From Bacteroidales bacterium (GTDB taxonomy: Bacteria > Bacteroidota > Bacteroidia > Bacteroidales > Muribaculaceae), in assembly GCA_022009815.1 (NCBI GenBank), contig CP091725.1, forward strand, positions 2,480,001 to 2,544,000: a DNA stretch of 64,000 nt, given 5' to 3'. The translations under genes and the position numbers were made by a program. Position 1 is the first letter of the stretch. Each line of letters opens with the position of its first letter. This document shows, in pieces, positions 51,375-60,278 of this stretch. The notes beneath the pieces were generated by a model. It was given only the letters and a program-made list of their open reading frames with translations. It did not search any database and was not told where the DNA came from.

Positions 51375-52168
51375 TCTTTTGCTTTTTCTTGTTCTTTTGC
51401 CTCATTCCACAGATTGTCCATCTGCTCGATAGTCATATCCTTCATGTTCACACCTTGCTCTTTTGCGGTGTCTTCAATATAATTGAAACGTCTTGTAAAC
51501 TTTCTGTTTGTTTGTTCCAAAGCATTGTCCACGTTGATTTTATACAAACGTGCCGCATTGACCAGACTGAACAGCACATCGCCGAATTCTTCCGTACGGC
51601 GATCATCGGTTCCTGACTCCAGCTCTGTTGCAAATTCGAGAACTTCCTCTTTGACTTTTGCCCAGACATCTTTTCTGTCCGCCCAGTCAAATCCATAATT
51701 GGCTGCCTTCTCCTGAATCCTTTCAGCCTTTATGAGCGATGGCAAATCAGACGGAACGCCATCAAGCACACGCTTGTTGCCTCCCTTTTCTTTTAACTTC
51801 AACTGCTCCCAATTCTGAATCACAGCATTGGCAGAATCTGCCTGGACATTTCCATAGATATGTGGATGCCGATAAATCAGTTTCTCTCTCAGCGAATCAC
51901 ACACATCCGCTATGTCAAACTGGTTCTTCTCCTTTCCTATGATTGAGTAAAACAGCACGTGCAACAGCACATCGCCCAGTTCTTTACGGATGTTGTCGGC
52001 ATCATCGGCCATCAAAGCCGCGCTCAACTCATAGACTTCTTCTATCGTATTGCATCGCAGACTCTCGTTGGTTTGTTTTCTATCCCACGGACACTTTTGA
52101 CGCAATTCTTCCACCACGTCCAGCAGGTCGCCAAAAGCCTTCAATATCTCGTTCTTATCTTTCTTCAT
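51371..52168 (-). CDS. mazG: Nucleoside triphosphate pyrophosphohydrolase MazG
   Basis: A 265-residue protein with two MazG repeats. The N-terminal repeat has CPWDRKQT and EEVYELSAAL...ELGDVLLHVLFY; the C-terminal repeat has KEEVLEFATEL...EEFGDVLFSLVN, each carrying the metal-binding ExxE/ExxD pattern. It hydrolyses non-canonical NTPs and can influence ppGpp levels in other bacteria. It overlaps topB and dsbD ends by a few bases. Confidence 0.95.
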   Translation of the reverse strand: MKKDKNEILKAFGDLLDVVEELRQKCPWDRKQTNESLRCNTIEEVYELSAALMADDADNIRKELGDVLLHVLFYSIIGKEKNQFDIADVCDSLREKLIYRHPHIYGNVQADSANAVIQNWEQLKLKEKGGNKRVLDGVPSDLPSLIKAERIQEKAANYGFDWADRKDVWAKVKEEVLEFATELESGTDDRRTEEFGDVLFSLVNAARLYKINVDNALEQTNRKFTRRFNYIEDTAKEQGVNMKDMTIEQMDNLWNEAKEQEKAKE

Positions 52169-54132
52169 TTTTTACGTTATATTTAGTCACGCCAGCCTTC
52201 AAAAATTTCACGAATTTAGACACGTCCTCATCGTAGTAATATGGTCCGGAGAGCAATCCTCCCTCATTGTCCAACACGACATAATACGGTTGGGAATTTG
52301 CCCCGAATTTATATTGCTGCAGGAAGCTCCACAGATCGCCGTATGTTCGAAGTTTAACGTCTTTTCCATTTATTTTCTGCTCTATCATGCTCGGAAGTTC
52401 CTGCTTGTCATCGGTCATCAGTGTTATCATTACAAACTCCCGTTCTATCAAGTCCTTCACCTTAGCATTCTCAAAGACAGCGGCTTCCATCTTCCGGCAA
52501 TTGACACATCCGTATCCAGAAATCAAGGAACACCGGTTTCTCCATTTTCTTCGCAGCCTCCATTCCTTCATCAAAGTCATCGTATTTAACAAACTTTCCG
52601 GCTTCATAAAGATTGAAATCCTGCGTAGACAAGGGTGGAGTGAACGCACTGACGCTTCGCAGCGGTGCGCCCCAAAGACCAGGAAGCAGATATGCGGCAA
52701 AGGCAAGCGAAACGACCGCCGCCATCAAGCGCAGCGCACCAATATGCGTTTTGTCGGAATCGCCGAAGAATCGGATGATTCGGAGCAAATACAATCCAAG
52801 ACACACAAATATTGCCACCCACAACGCTATGAACACCTCTCTATCCAAGATGTGCCAGCCATATGCCAAATCGGCTACAGACAGGAACTTCAACGACAAT
52901 GCCAACTCCACAAAACCAAGAATCACCTTCATCGTATTCAGCCATCCGCCCGACTTCGGCAAGCCTTTCAACCACGATGGAAATATTGCAAACACTGTAA
53001 AAGGCACGGCCAATGCAATTGCAAATCCGAACATACCTACAGCCGGGCCGACGACGCTTCCCTGCGTGACTGCCTCGACAAGCAGTGTGCCTATTATAGG
53101 ACCAGTGCATGAAAACGAAACGAGCACCAAAGTAAATGCCATCAGGAACAAGCTTATAAGACCCGTCGTCTTTCCCGCTTTGCTGTTGACGGCATTCGTA
53201 AACCCGCTCGGCATTGTTATTTCAAAAACGCCGAAAAATGAAATTGCAAATACCACAAGCAAAATAAAGAACAGCACATTGAACCATGCACTTGTCGCCA
53301 TTTCATTGAGCGTTCCTGGCCCGAAAGCAACGGTTATCACGAGCCCCAAAAGTAAATATATGACAATAATCGACAATCCGTAAACCAGAGCCTGGGCAAC
53401 CGCCTTTTTTCGATTTGACGAGCGCTTGAGGAAGAAACTGACCGTAAGTGGAATCATCGGCCACACACATGGTGTCAGCAAAGCCAGCAGACCGCCAAGC
53501 AATCCACCCATAAAAATAAGAAGCATTGACTGGCTTCCTTCCGGCTGGGCACCTGCCGCAACAACGGGATTCCAATTCGAAGACATTTCCAATCCACCCG
53601 ACTTCTCGGACGCAACAACGTTCCCCGCCACCGTCACAGGCACAGTGTCCTGCAAAGCGACGGATGCCGACTCTTTAAAGAATTTGAATTCCTGTTTCTT
53701 ACGTTGGCACGTTTCATCGTTGCAGACCTGCCCAACAATCGCGCCCTCAATATTATAATCATTAGGGTTGACCAGCCTAACTTTCTGATGGAAAGTCACC
53801 GAATTCTCCCACGTACCCAGAATCAAATGGAAAAACATATCAACATTTTCCTCTGCCTTCCGACTCGGAGTCAAATCACCGACAATTTCAACATTCCTAA
53901 GGCGATCTTTATCCCAAACAATAGACGTAGGCACCGGCCCATCTTTTGGCAATTTAATATCATACAGATGCCAGCCACGTTCTATCTTTGCCTCCACGAC
54001 CAATTCGGCATCAGAACCGCCATTCGATTCCAGCCTCACATTCCACGTCAATGGATTCAACATCTGCGCCGACAAAGTCAGCACACCAATCATCACAAAC
54101 GCAAACGATACTAATATCCGTAGTTTTCTCAT
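52155..54132 (-). CDS. dsbD: Thiol:disulfide interchange protein DsbD (frameshift)
   Basis: A 659-residue inner-membrane reductant carrier. A signal peptide (LRILVSFAFVMIGVLTLSAQ) leads to the N-terminal periplasmic domain, then about eight transmembrane segments with TPCVWPMIPLT and FSCTGPIIGT, the conserved Cys pair, and a C-terminal thioredoxin-like domain with GCVNC. The frame breaks near 52510: GATTTCTGG would be GATTTTTCTGG, giving VFLDFSGYGCVNCRKM. The start at 54132 (MRKLRIL) leaves the upstream repeat region as promoter. It overlaps mazG by 14 bases. Confidence 0.92.
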
Positions 54133-54151
54133 ATTTTTTATTTTTGTTTTT

Positions 54152-54322
54152 ACAAAGATAGTGCAAATCGAGCGCAGAACATTCAAGCTTGCTTGACAAT
54201 GTTATGCCGAGATGCAGCCTATATTATACAAAGATAGTGCAAATCGAGCGCAGAACATTCAAGCTTGCTTGACAATGTTATGCCGAGATGCAGCCTATAT
54301 TATACAAAGATAATGCAAATCG
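54152..54322. repeat. 76-bp tandem repeat upstream of dsbD
   Basis: The unit beginning ACAAAGATAGTGCAAATCG is present twice without mismatch (54152-54227, 54228-54303), then a partial third copy (54304-54322, one mismatch). Each copy contains CAAAGATA, which on the minus strand is the -7-like TATCTTTG, and the two full copies contain the palindrome CAAGCTTG. Only the innermost -7 is close to the dsbD start. Confidence 0.95.
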
Positions 54323-54396
54323 CTTGAAAAATGCACAAAAAAGAGCCATTGTGCATTTTTTTTGCTCGAATTTCAGATGTTTCAGAAAAAATTCGC

Positions 54397-54404
54397 TAAA
54401 TTTG
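54397..54404 (+). promoter_or_regulatory. Probable -7 element of spt
   Basis: TAAATTTG, an exact TAnnTTTG match, 64 bases before the start codon; the -33 candidate TTTC at 54371-54374 is imperfect. Confidence 0.55.
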
Positions 54405-54468
54405 CAGCCTGTATGTAAAAGAGCATATAGATAGTTTATACTAAATCATAAAATTAACCCCATAAACT

Positions 54469-55665
54469 ATGAAGTTATTACAGGCGAAATTGGCAAAATA
54501 TGACGCTCCCCAAAAAGCCAAAGCGGCAGGTGTTTACCCATACTTCCGCAAAATCGAAAGCGAGCAGGACACTGAAGTCTTAATAAACGGCAAAAAAGTA
54601 TTAATGTTTGGCTCCAATAGCTACCTTGGTCTTACAAACCATCCTAAAGTAATTGAAGCCGCTGTTGCCGCCACAAAAAAATATGGAACCGGATGCGCTG
54701 GTTCTCGTTTCCTTAATGGCACCCTCGACATCCACATTGCCTTGGAAGATAGATTGGCTAAATTCGTCGGAAAAGACGAAGCCATTATTTACTCTACCGG
54801 TTTTCAGGTTAATCTTGGTGTTGCTTCATGTCTGACTGGTCGTGAAGACTACATCCTTTGGGATGAACTCGACCATGCCTCAATCATTGAAGGATGCCGT
54901 CTTTCTATGTCGAAAAAGATTAAATATAAGCACAACGACATGGAAAGCCTCGAGAAAAAGCTCCAAATGTGCGATCCCGACAAAGTTAAATTAATTATTA
55001 CCGACGGCGTATTCTCTATGGAAGGCGACGTGGCAAACCTGCCTAAGATTTGCGAACTTGCAAAGAAATATAATGCCGCCGTTTATGTCGACGAGGCACA
55101 TGGCATCGGCGTGTTTGGCAATCAAGGACGTGGCACATGCGACCACTTCGGTGTGACAAAAGACGTCGATTTGATTATGGGCACTTTCAGCAAATCGTTT
55201 GCCGCTCTTGGAGGCTTCATCGCGACAGACTCTGTGACTGCAAACTACCTCCGCCACAACTCGCGATCTTACATCTTCAGCGCCAGCATCACACCAGCGT
55301 CTACAGCCGCTGTAAACGCAGCCCTCGATATTATGGAGAGCGAGCCTGAAAGAATCGAACACTTGTGGAAGGTTACAAACTATGCATTGGATGGATTCAG
55401 AAACATCGGTTGTGAGATTGGTCACACCTCTACTCCTATCATTCCTCTCTTCATCCGCGACAACGACAAGACATTTGCAGTAACTCGCGACCTTCTTGAA
55501 GATGGCATATTTGTAAACCCTGTTGTGTCTCCGGCCGTTCCGTCGCAAGACACTTTGATTCGTTTCAGCCTTATGGCGACACACACAATCGAACAAGTCG
55601 ACAGAGCTCTTGAATGCATTCAGAAAGTATTCAAAAATACGATATCATCAAATAATCGTAATTGA
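54469..55665 (+). CDS. spt: Serine palmitoyltransferase-type alpha-oxoamine synthase
   Basis: A 398-residue PLP enzyme. The PLP lysine is in GTFSKSFAALGGF (residue about 240); VDEAHGIGVFG and GSNSYLGLTNHP are family motifs. The N-terminal sequence (LLQAKLAKYDAPQKAKAAGVYPYF) resembles the Bacteroides enzyme that condenses serine with acyl-CoA to make the sphingoid base. 2-amino-3-ketobutyrate CoA ligase is the alternative annotation of the same fold and cannot be fully excluded; no threonine dehydrogenase is adjacent. It has its own promoter and terminator. Confidence 0.85.
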   Translation: MKLLQAKLAKYDAPQKAKAAGVYPYFRKIESEQDTEVLINGKKVLMFGSNSYLGLTNHPKVIEAAVAATKKYGTGCAGSRFLNGTLDIHIALEDRLAKFVGKDEAIIYSTGFQVNLGVASCLTGREDYILWDELDHASIIEGCRLSMSKKIKYKHNDMESLEKKLQMCDPDKVKLIITDGVFSMEGDVANLPKICELAKKYNAAVYVDEAHGIGVFGNQGRGTCDHFGVTKDVDLIMGTFSKSFAALGGFIATDSVTANYLRHNSRSYIFSASITPASTAAVNAALDIMESEPERIEHLWKVTNYALDGFRNIGCEIGHTSTPIIPLFIRDNDKTFAVTRDLLEDGIFVNPVVSPAVPSQDTLIRFSLMATHTIEQVDRALECIQKVFKNTISSNNRN

Positions 55666-55671
55666 AACATA

Positions 55672-55703
55672 AAAAGATCCGCAGAAATTCTGCGGATTTT
55701 TTT
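55672..55703 (+). terminator. Terminator of spt
   Basis: ATCCGCAG (55677-55684) pairs with CTGCGGAT (55690-55697) across a short AAATT loop, followed by T residues; A-rich upstream, so it may also serve the convergent gene. Confidence 0.9.
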
Positions 55704-56223
55704 ATCCCATTAAGGTCATATGGTATCCCAACCGATTAAGCTGAACAGCAGCACCATACAGATACATTTGACGCAAACACGCCACATAGCCCCTGAAAGC
55801 GTCCTCCGTACCAGCTTCTATGTCTGAGTTTCTCAATATAGCGAGAGTCCGCGACGCACACTCTCCTACGAGTTGGCTTGTCTGCCGCCGCTTTTCAGCA
55901 TCAAGACGCAATACCTCCTCAAGAATATATTCATCCATATTATCGTATCCACGTTTGTCCCTCAGCATCTCATAGATATTGGCATTCTGCCCATATTCTG
56001 TCCAATTCTCATCCCAGAACTGTGCCATCGCCATTCCCAGAAACATCATCCATCCTAACGAGACCATCGGATAGCCACTAAATTCTCTTATCCCATCCGG
56101 AAGATATGCCTCCGCTATTTTCCGCCAAGCGTCAGCCACATCAGGACACTCCGGCATACGCTCATCTAATTCTCCGACTGAACGCAAATATTTATATAAA
56201 TCCTCCTTTACACCATTCTCCAT
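55702..56223 (-). CDS. Conserved hypothetical protein
   Basis: A 173-residue, mostly helical protein with no signal peptide. It begins MENGVKEDLYKYLRSVGELDERMPECPDV and contains GYPMVSLGWMMFLGMAMAQFWD, a hydrophobic helix that is not long enough to be clearly transmembrane. I do not recognise a family with known function. It lies 11 bases downstream of the FAD oxidoreductase and is probably cotranscribed with it. Confidence 0.6.
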   Translation of the reverse strand: MENGVKEDLYKYLRSVGELDERMPECPDVADAWRKIAEAYLPDGIREFSGYPMVSLGWMMFLGMAMAQFWDENWTEYGQNANIYEMLRDKRGYDNMDEYILEEVLRLDAEKRRQTSQLVGECASRTLAILRNSDIEAGTEDAFRGYVACLRQMYLYGAAVQLNRLGYHMTLMG

Positions 56224-56234
56224 ATCTATAGCGC

Positions 56235-57800
56235 TTAATTATTCAACAATTTCGCAACTGCCTCCGCACATTTTTCTCCGTCCATCGCCGCAGAAACAAT
56301 GCCTCCGGCATAACCGGCTCCCTCTCCACAAGGATAAAGTCCATCAATGCGTATATGCACCATCGTTTCCCTGTCACGCGGGATACGCACTGGTGAGGAT
56401 GTGCGTGACTCAACACCAATCAATATCGCCTCATTGGTAAGAAACCCTCGCGCAAAACTTCCAAATTTTCGGAATCCTTGCTGCAAACGTTTACCAATCT
56501 GCTCCGGCAACCATTTGTCAAGACGCGACGGGTGAATGCCTGGAGCATACGATGTGCGGGGCAAATCGACCGATGCCCTGCCTTCTACAAAGTCGCGCAT
56601 ACGCTGCGCCCCGGCATTTTGCGTCTTTCCCGCCTGTTCATAGCAAAGTCTTTCCAAGTCCTCTTGGAAAGCCATCATCTTCAAGTTGCCATATTTCGCA
56701 TATTCTTCATCCACATCCTCTGGTCGGATTTCAACTACCATGCCTGAATTTGCCCATCGTGATCCTCGATTTGACGGCGACATTCCATTAACAACAAGTT
56801 GATTCGGTCCACTTGCTGCCGGCACGATGATTCCGCCCGGGCACATACAGAACGAGTAAACGCCGCGACCGTCAACTTGAGTCACAAAACTATATTCAGC
56901 AGCAGGAAGCCATTCGCCACGGCCTTCAGATGAATGATATTGTATCTGGTCTATAAGCTTTTGAGGATGCTCCAAACGCACTCCTACCGCGATGCCTTTT
57001 GCCTCTATTTCGATATTTAGCCCTTCAAGCATTCTGTATACATCTCGCGCAGAATGACCAGTGGCAAGAATGACCGGGCCGTCAAATTCCAAGCCATCCT
57101 CGCAAACGGCGCCAACAACCGACATTCCGTCCATCTTCAGTCCTGTCACACGTGTTGAGAAGCGCACATCTCCACCGCTTTTCAGAATCTGCTGCCGCAT
57201 TACCTTGATAACAGCCGGAAGTTTGTCTGATCCGATATGTGGATGAGCGTCTATAAGAATGTTTTCAGATGCGCCGAACTGATTGAATATCTGCAATATT
57301 CTGTCAACAGAACCGCGTTTTTTGCTTCGCGTGTACAACTTACCGTCTGAATACGCACCAGCGCCACCTTCTCCAAAACTATAATTCGAGTTCTCATCAA
57401 CGATGTTTTCTCTTGATATGCGAGCTAAGTCACGGCGACGGTCGTCAACGTTCTTGCCTCGTTCAAGAACCACCGGACGCAAGCCGAGCTCTATCAATCT
57501 GAGTGCGGCAAACAAGCCTCCAGGACCGGCCCCTACGACCACCACTGTCTGCGCATTGCTCACATCGCCATAGCGATATGGTTCATAGCGATTTATATTA
57601 TCCGGGAGTTCATCAATAAAGCATCTAACCGTCAAATTGACCATTACCCGACGCTGACGGGCATCGATTGAGCGTTTCAAAATCTGTAACAATTTTATCC
57701 TGCCACGGTCAAAATTCCCCTGTCGGGCGACAAATGCAGCTACACGTTCATTGTCGGCTGCCGTACGCGGATCCACTCGTAATTGAAATTCTTTTGTCAT
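56235..57800 (-). CDS. FAD-dependent oxidoreductase (COG2509-like)
   Basis: A 521-residue flavoprotein. The dinucleotide site is VVVGAGPGGLFAAL (residue about 88), followed by SNYSFGEGGAGAYSDGKLYTRSKKRG, a hallmark of the uncharacterised FAD-dependent dehydrogenase group; YPCGEGAGYAGGIVSAAMDG near the C-terminus is the second FAD segment. The N-terminal 80 residues form a small alpha/beta domain. The physiological substrate is unknown. The HAD phosphatase is divergent, 107 bases away. Confidence 0.85.
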   Translation of the reverse strand: MTKEFQLRVDPRTAADNERVAAFVARQGNFDRGRIKLLQILKRSIDARQRRVMVNLTVRCFIDELPDNINRYEPYRYGDVSNAQTVVVVGAGPGGLFAALRLIELGLRPVVLERGKNVDDRRRDLARISRENIVDENSNYSFGEGGAGAYSDGKLYTRSKKRGSVDRILQIFNQFGASENILIDAHPHIGSDKLPAVIKVMRQQILKSGGDVRFSTRVTGLKMDGMSVVGAVCEDGLEFDGPVILATGHSARDVYRMLEGLNIEIEAKGIAVGVRLEHPQKLIDQIQYHSSEGRGEWLPAAEYSFVTQVDGRGVYSFCMCPGGIIVPAASGPNQLVVNGMSPSNRGSRWANSGMVVEIRPEDVDEEYAKYGNLKMMAFQEDLERLCYEQAGKTQNAGAQRMRDFVEGRASVDLPRTSYAPGIHPSRLDKWLPEQIGKRLQQGFRKFGSFARGFLTNEAILIGVESRTSSPVRIPRDRETMVHIRIDGLYPCGEGAGYAGGIVSAAMDGEKCAEAVAKLLNN

Positions 57801-57852
57801 ATTCTAAAAATTCAACCGAAATTACTCACATTTCCCCATTCCACAAAATTAT

Positions 57853-57885
57853 TTTGCAAATTCATCACAAAAGTTCCTACCTTTG
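57853..57885 (+). promoter_or_regulatory. Promoter of the HAD phosphatase gene
   Basis: TTTG (57853-57856), 21 bases, TACCTTTG (57878-57885), then 22 bases to the ATG at 57908. This fixes the start and excludes the longer open frame from 57668. Confidence 0.85.
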
Positions 57886-57907
57886 CAGTCTAAAACTTAT
57901 TTACACA

Positions 57908-58546
57908 ATGAAAACTGGCGTATTATTCGATCTTGACGGAGTTCTGATTGACAGCGAAAGCATATATACTGAATTTTGGGAAGATGTTGACAAGGTATTT
58001 CCAACAAATGTGCCCGACTTTGCTCACATAATAAAGGGTTCAACTCTGCCCAAAATCCTCGGCACATATTTTCCAGACAAAAATATCCAGCAGCAAATAC
58101 TGGATATGATCTCCTGCTTCGAAAAGGATATGCGCTATACTCCTTTTATCGAAGCCATGAGGTTTGTCGGCGAACTTAACGAAGCAGGCATTGAATGCGC
58201 CATTGTGACGAGCAGTTCATTGCAAAAAATGGAAAATCTCTATCGCCAGAATCCTGGATTCCGCGACAAATTCAAAGCTGTAATAACAAGCGATCTGGTA
58301 ACATTCTCCAAACCGCACCCACAGCCGTATCTCCTTGGCGCAAAAGCCATTGGCGTCAGCCCGGAGAACTGCTTCGTTTTTGAGGACTCATTGTCGGGCA
58401 TCGAATCAGGAAAAGCTGCTGGAGCGACCGTTATCGGGCTTGCCACCACTCTGCCACTAGATGCAATAAAAGGGAAAGCCCACAAAACCATCACTGATTT
58501 TGCAGGCTTTCATATTTCCGATATGCTTTCTGTAAAGCAGAATTAG
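57908..58546 (+). CDS. HAD-family phosphatase, beta-phosphoglucomutase-like
   Basis: A 212-residue HAD hydrolase. Motif I is FDLDGVLIDSES (nucleophile Asp and general-acid Asp), motif II IVTSSS, motif III SKPHPQPYLLGA and motif IV FEDSLSGI. The cap is helical (class I). Substrate could be a sugar phosphate or beta-glucose-1-phosphate; the sequence does not decide. Convergent with nadC, with a four-base overlap of the ends. Confidence 0.88.
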   Translation: MKTGVLFDLDGVLIDSESIYTEFWEDVDKVFPTNVPDFAHIIKGSTLPKILGTYFPDKNIQQQILDMISCFEKDMRYTPFIEAMRFVGELNEAGIECAIVTSSSLQKMENLYRQNPGFRDKFKAVITSDLVTFSKPHPQPYLLGAKAIGVSPENCFVFEDSLSGIESGKAAGATVIGLATTLPLDAIKGKAHKTITDFAGFHISDMLSVKQN

Positions 58547-59394
58547 CAGGCTTTAAAACTCATATCCAAACCTTTGACAGAATGAGTCAAAGCTCCGACA
58601 GAGATATAGTCGACTCCGCATTCGCCATAGTCACGGAGCGTGTCGAATGTAATGCCGCCCGATGACTCCAATTCACATCGTCCAGCCACAATGTCGACAG
58701 CCTTCTTCGTATTTTCCGGAGTGAAATTGTCAAGCATTATGCGGTCAACGTGACCTGTGGCAAGCGCCTCATCAAGCTCATCAAAGTTGCGCACTTCGAT
58801 TTCAATTTTCATGCCATCCTTATGGTTGGCTTTAATGTATTCATTCGCTTTATTGATGGCATTTGCAATACCGCCGGCAAAGTCTACATGGTTGTCTTTC
58901 AACAGAATCATGTCAAACAAGCCTATACGGTGATTCATTCCGCCGCCAATCCTCACTGCCTCCTTCTCAAGCATACGCATTCCTGGAGTTGTCTTGCGGG
59001 TGTCAAGCACTTTTGTTTTCAAGCCCTTCAATCGATCCATATATTTTGCCGTCATAGTAGCAATGCCGCTCATACGCTGCATGATGTTAAGCATCAGACG
59101 CTCCGTTTGAAGCAACGAACGCACTCTGCCTTCCACCACGAAAGCCACATCTCCGGGCTTCACATGCGCTCCGTCGTTGATAAACACAGTCATCTTCAGC
59201 TCTGGATCAAATTTATGGAACACCTTCTTGGCAATCTCCACTCCTGCAAGAATGCCTTCCTCTTTTACGAGCAAATGCTGCTTGCCCATCTCGTCGGCTG
59301 GAATGCAGCAAAGCGTTGTGTGGTCACCGTCGCCAATATCCTCGGCAAACGCCAAATCAAGCAATTCGTCAATAAGTTCGTCTTTTGTCTTCAT
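58543..59394 (-). CDS. nadC: Nicotinate-nucleotide pyrophosphorylase (carboxylating)
   Basis: A 283-residue quinolinate phosphoribosyltransferase of de novo NAD synthesis. QRMSGIATMTA, DTRKTTPGMRMLEKEAVRIGGG (PRPP/quinolinate site), HRIGLFDMILLKDNH and ELESSGGIT are all present. A possible promoter -7 (minus-strand TACTTTTG, 59427-59434) lies 32 bases before the start. No nadA or nadB is nearby. Confidence 0.95.
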   Translation of the reverse strand: MKTKDELIDELLDLAFAEDIGDGDHTTLCCIPADEMGKQHLLVKEEGILAGVEIAKKVFHKFDPELKMTVFINDGAHVKPGDVAFVVEGRVRSLLQTERLMLNIMQRMSGIATMTAKYMDRLKGLKTKVLDTRKTTPGMRMLEKEAVRIGGGMNHRIGLFDMILLKDNHVDFAGGIANAINKANEYIKANHKDGMKIEIEVRNFDELDEALATGHVDRIMLDNFTPENTKKAVDIVAGRCELESSGGITFDTLRDYGECGVDYISVGALTHSVKGLDMSFKAC

Positions 59395-59457
59395 ATCTTA
59401 TGTCTCTGTTTTTTCGTTAAACATCACAAAAGTACAAAAAACTAATCAACTCCGAAA

Positions 59458-60273
59458 TTATACCGCCGACAAACTGACCGCACGACGACATTCAGATGCA
59501 AAAATCATCGATTGACGCACCAACCAGCCATCACTATCTGACCTTGTCATTGGCTTCAAGCCCAAACAATGATACGCTTTATCATAATGCCCGCCGACCG
59601 TCAGCATATCATAAAGACACGCAAGGTCATTCAAGCCACAGTGTCCTGACACGACAACTTCGCAACATTTTTCCAACGCCTCGTCCACAAGGCTCATCAA
59701 TTCCACATCAGCATCCGTTTGCGCGGCCGATTGCATTGCGGCAAGCCGCTCAAGAGTCAACGAAACAGGTGCGCCGTCCCATAGGTTCTCAGTCAGAGAA
59801 TTCCGCCATCCGTCAATACATGAGTCGACAAATCCTCGCACCGACAAATTAGTATCCTCTTCCTGACAATACAAATAATATGCAGACACACGGCACAACA
59901 ACGCCCTCAGCAATCCGTCTTCGCGGCACGCCTCTCGCCAGCAGCCGTCAGCTTCCGTCAGAAACGCATTGACAAACACATCATCCTTTCTTGCCGACCA
60001 CTCCGTGCCAACACCAGTCATTTCATCATGCATAAGTGCCAACAACCGGCATTTTGCCGCAGCATCATTCTCCGCAGCAAGCATCGCACGGATTCTCGCG
60101 AACAACAGATTCCCTGTTTTCACAAAATCCACGCCATCAAGCAATGGCGTCCCATCGAGTTGCGCACTCCACCCCGCCTTGCAGATTCTTACCGCCGCGC
60201 CAAGCTCTTCTACGCCACAACCCGTCGTTGCAACCCGCCTCAGATATGTTTCAATCCGGTCAGTCACACTCAA
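59458..60273 (-). CDS. Unknown protein at the end of the polysaccharide operon
   Basis: A 271-residue protein rich in Ala, Leu and Cys (11 Cys), predicted all-helical, with no signal peptide and no domain I recognise. It follows the sugar epimerase by five bases in the same direction, so it is probably cotranscribed with the polysaccharide genes, but nothing in the sequence ties it to sugar chemistry. Confidence 0.55.
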   Translation of the reverse strand: MSVTDRIETYLRRVATTGCGVEELGAAVRICKAGWSAQLDGTPLLDGVDFVKTGNLLFARIRAMLAAENDAAAKCRLLALMHDEMTGVGTEWSARKDDVFVNAFLTEADGCWREACREDGLLRALLCRVSAYYLYCQEEDTNLSVRGFVDSCIDGWRNSLTENLWDGAPVSLTLERLAAMQSAAQTDADVELMSLVDEALEKCCEVVVSGHCGLNDLACLYDMLTVGGHYDKAYHCLGLKPMTRSDSDGWLVRQSMIFASECRRAVSLSAV

Positions 60274-60278
60274 TTAAG

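Noticed and set aside
2231..53000. The many frame breaks as genome-wide transcriptional slippage or programmed frameshifting
   Set aside because: Known slippage systems use long tracts of about nine or more A residues; here the runs are three to five, no shared downstream structure is visible, and the pattern also affects the transposases. Sequence error is simpler.
57668..57907. N-terminal extension of the HAD phosphatase
   Set aside because: The extension runs through a consensus promoter and into the start of the divergent FAD oxidoreductase gene; the HAD motif begins directly after ATG 57908.
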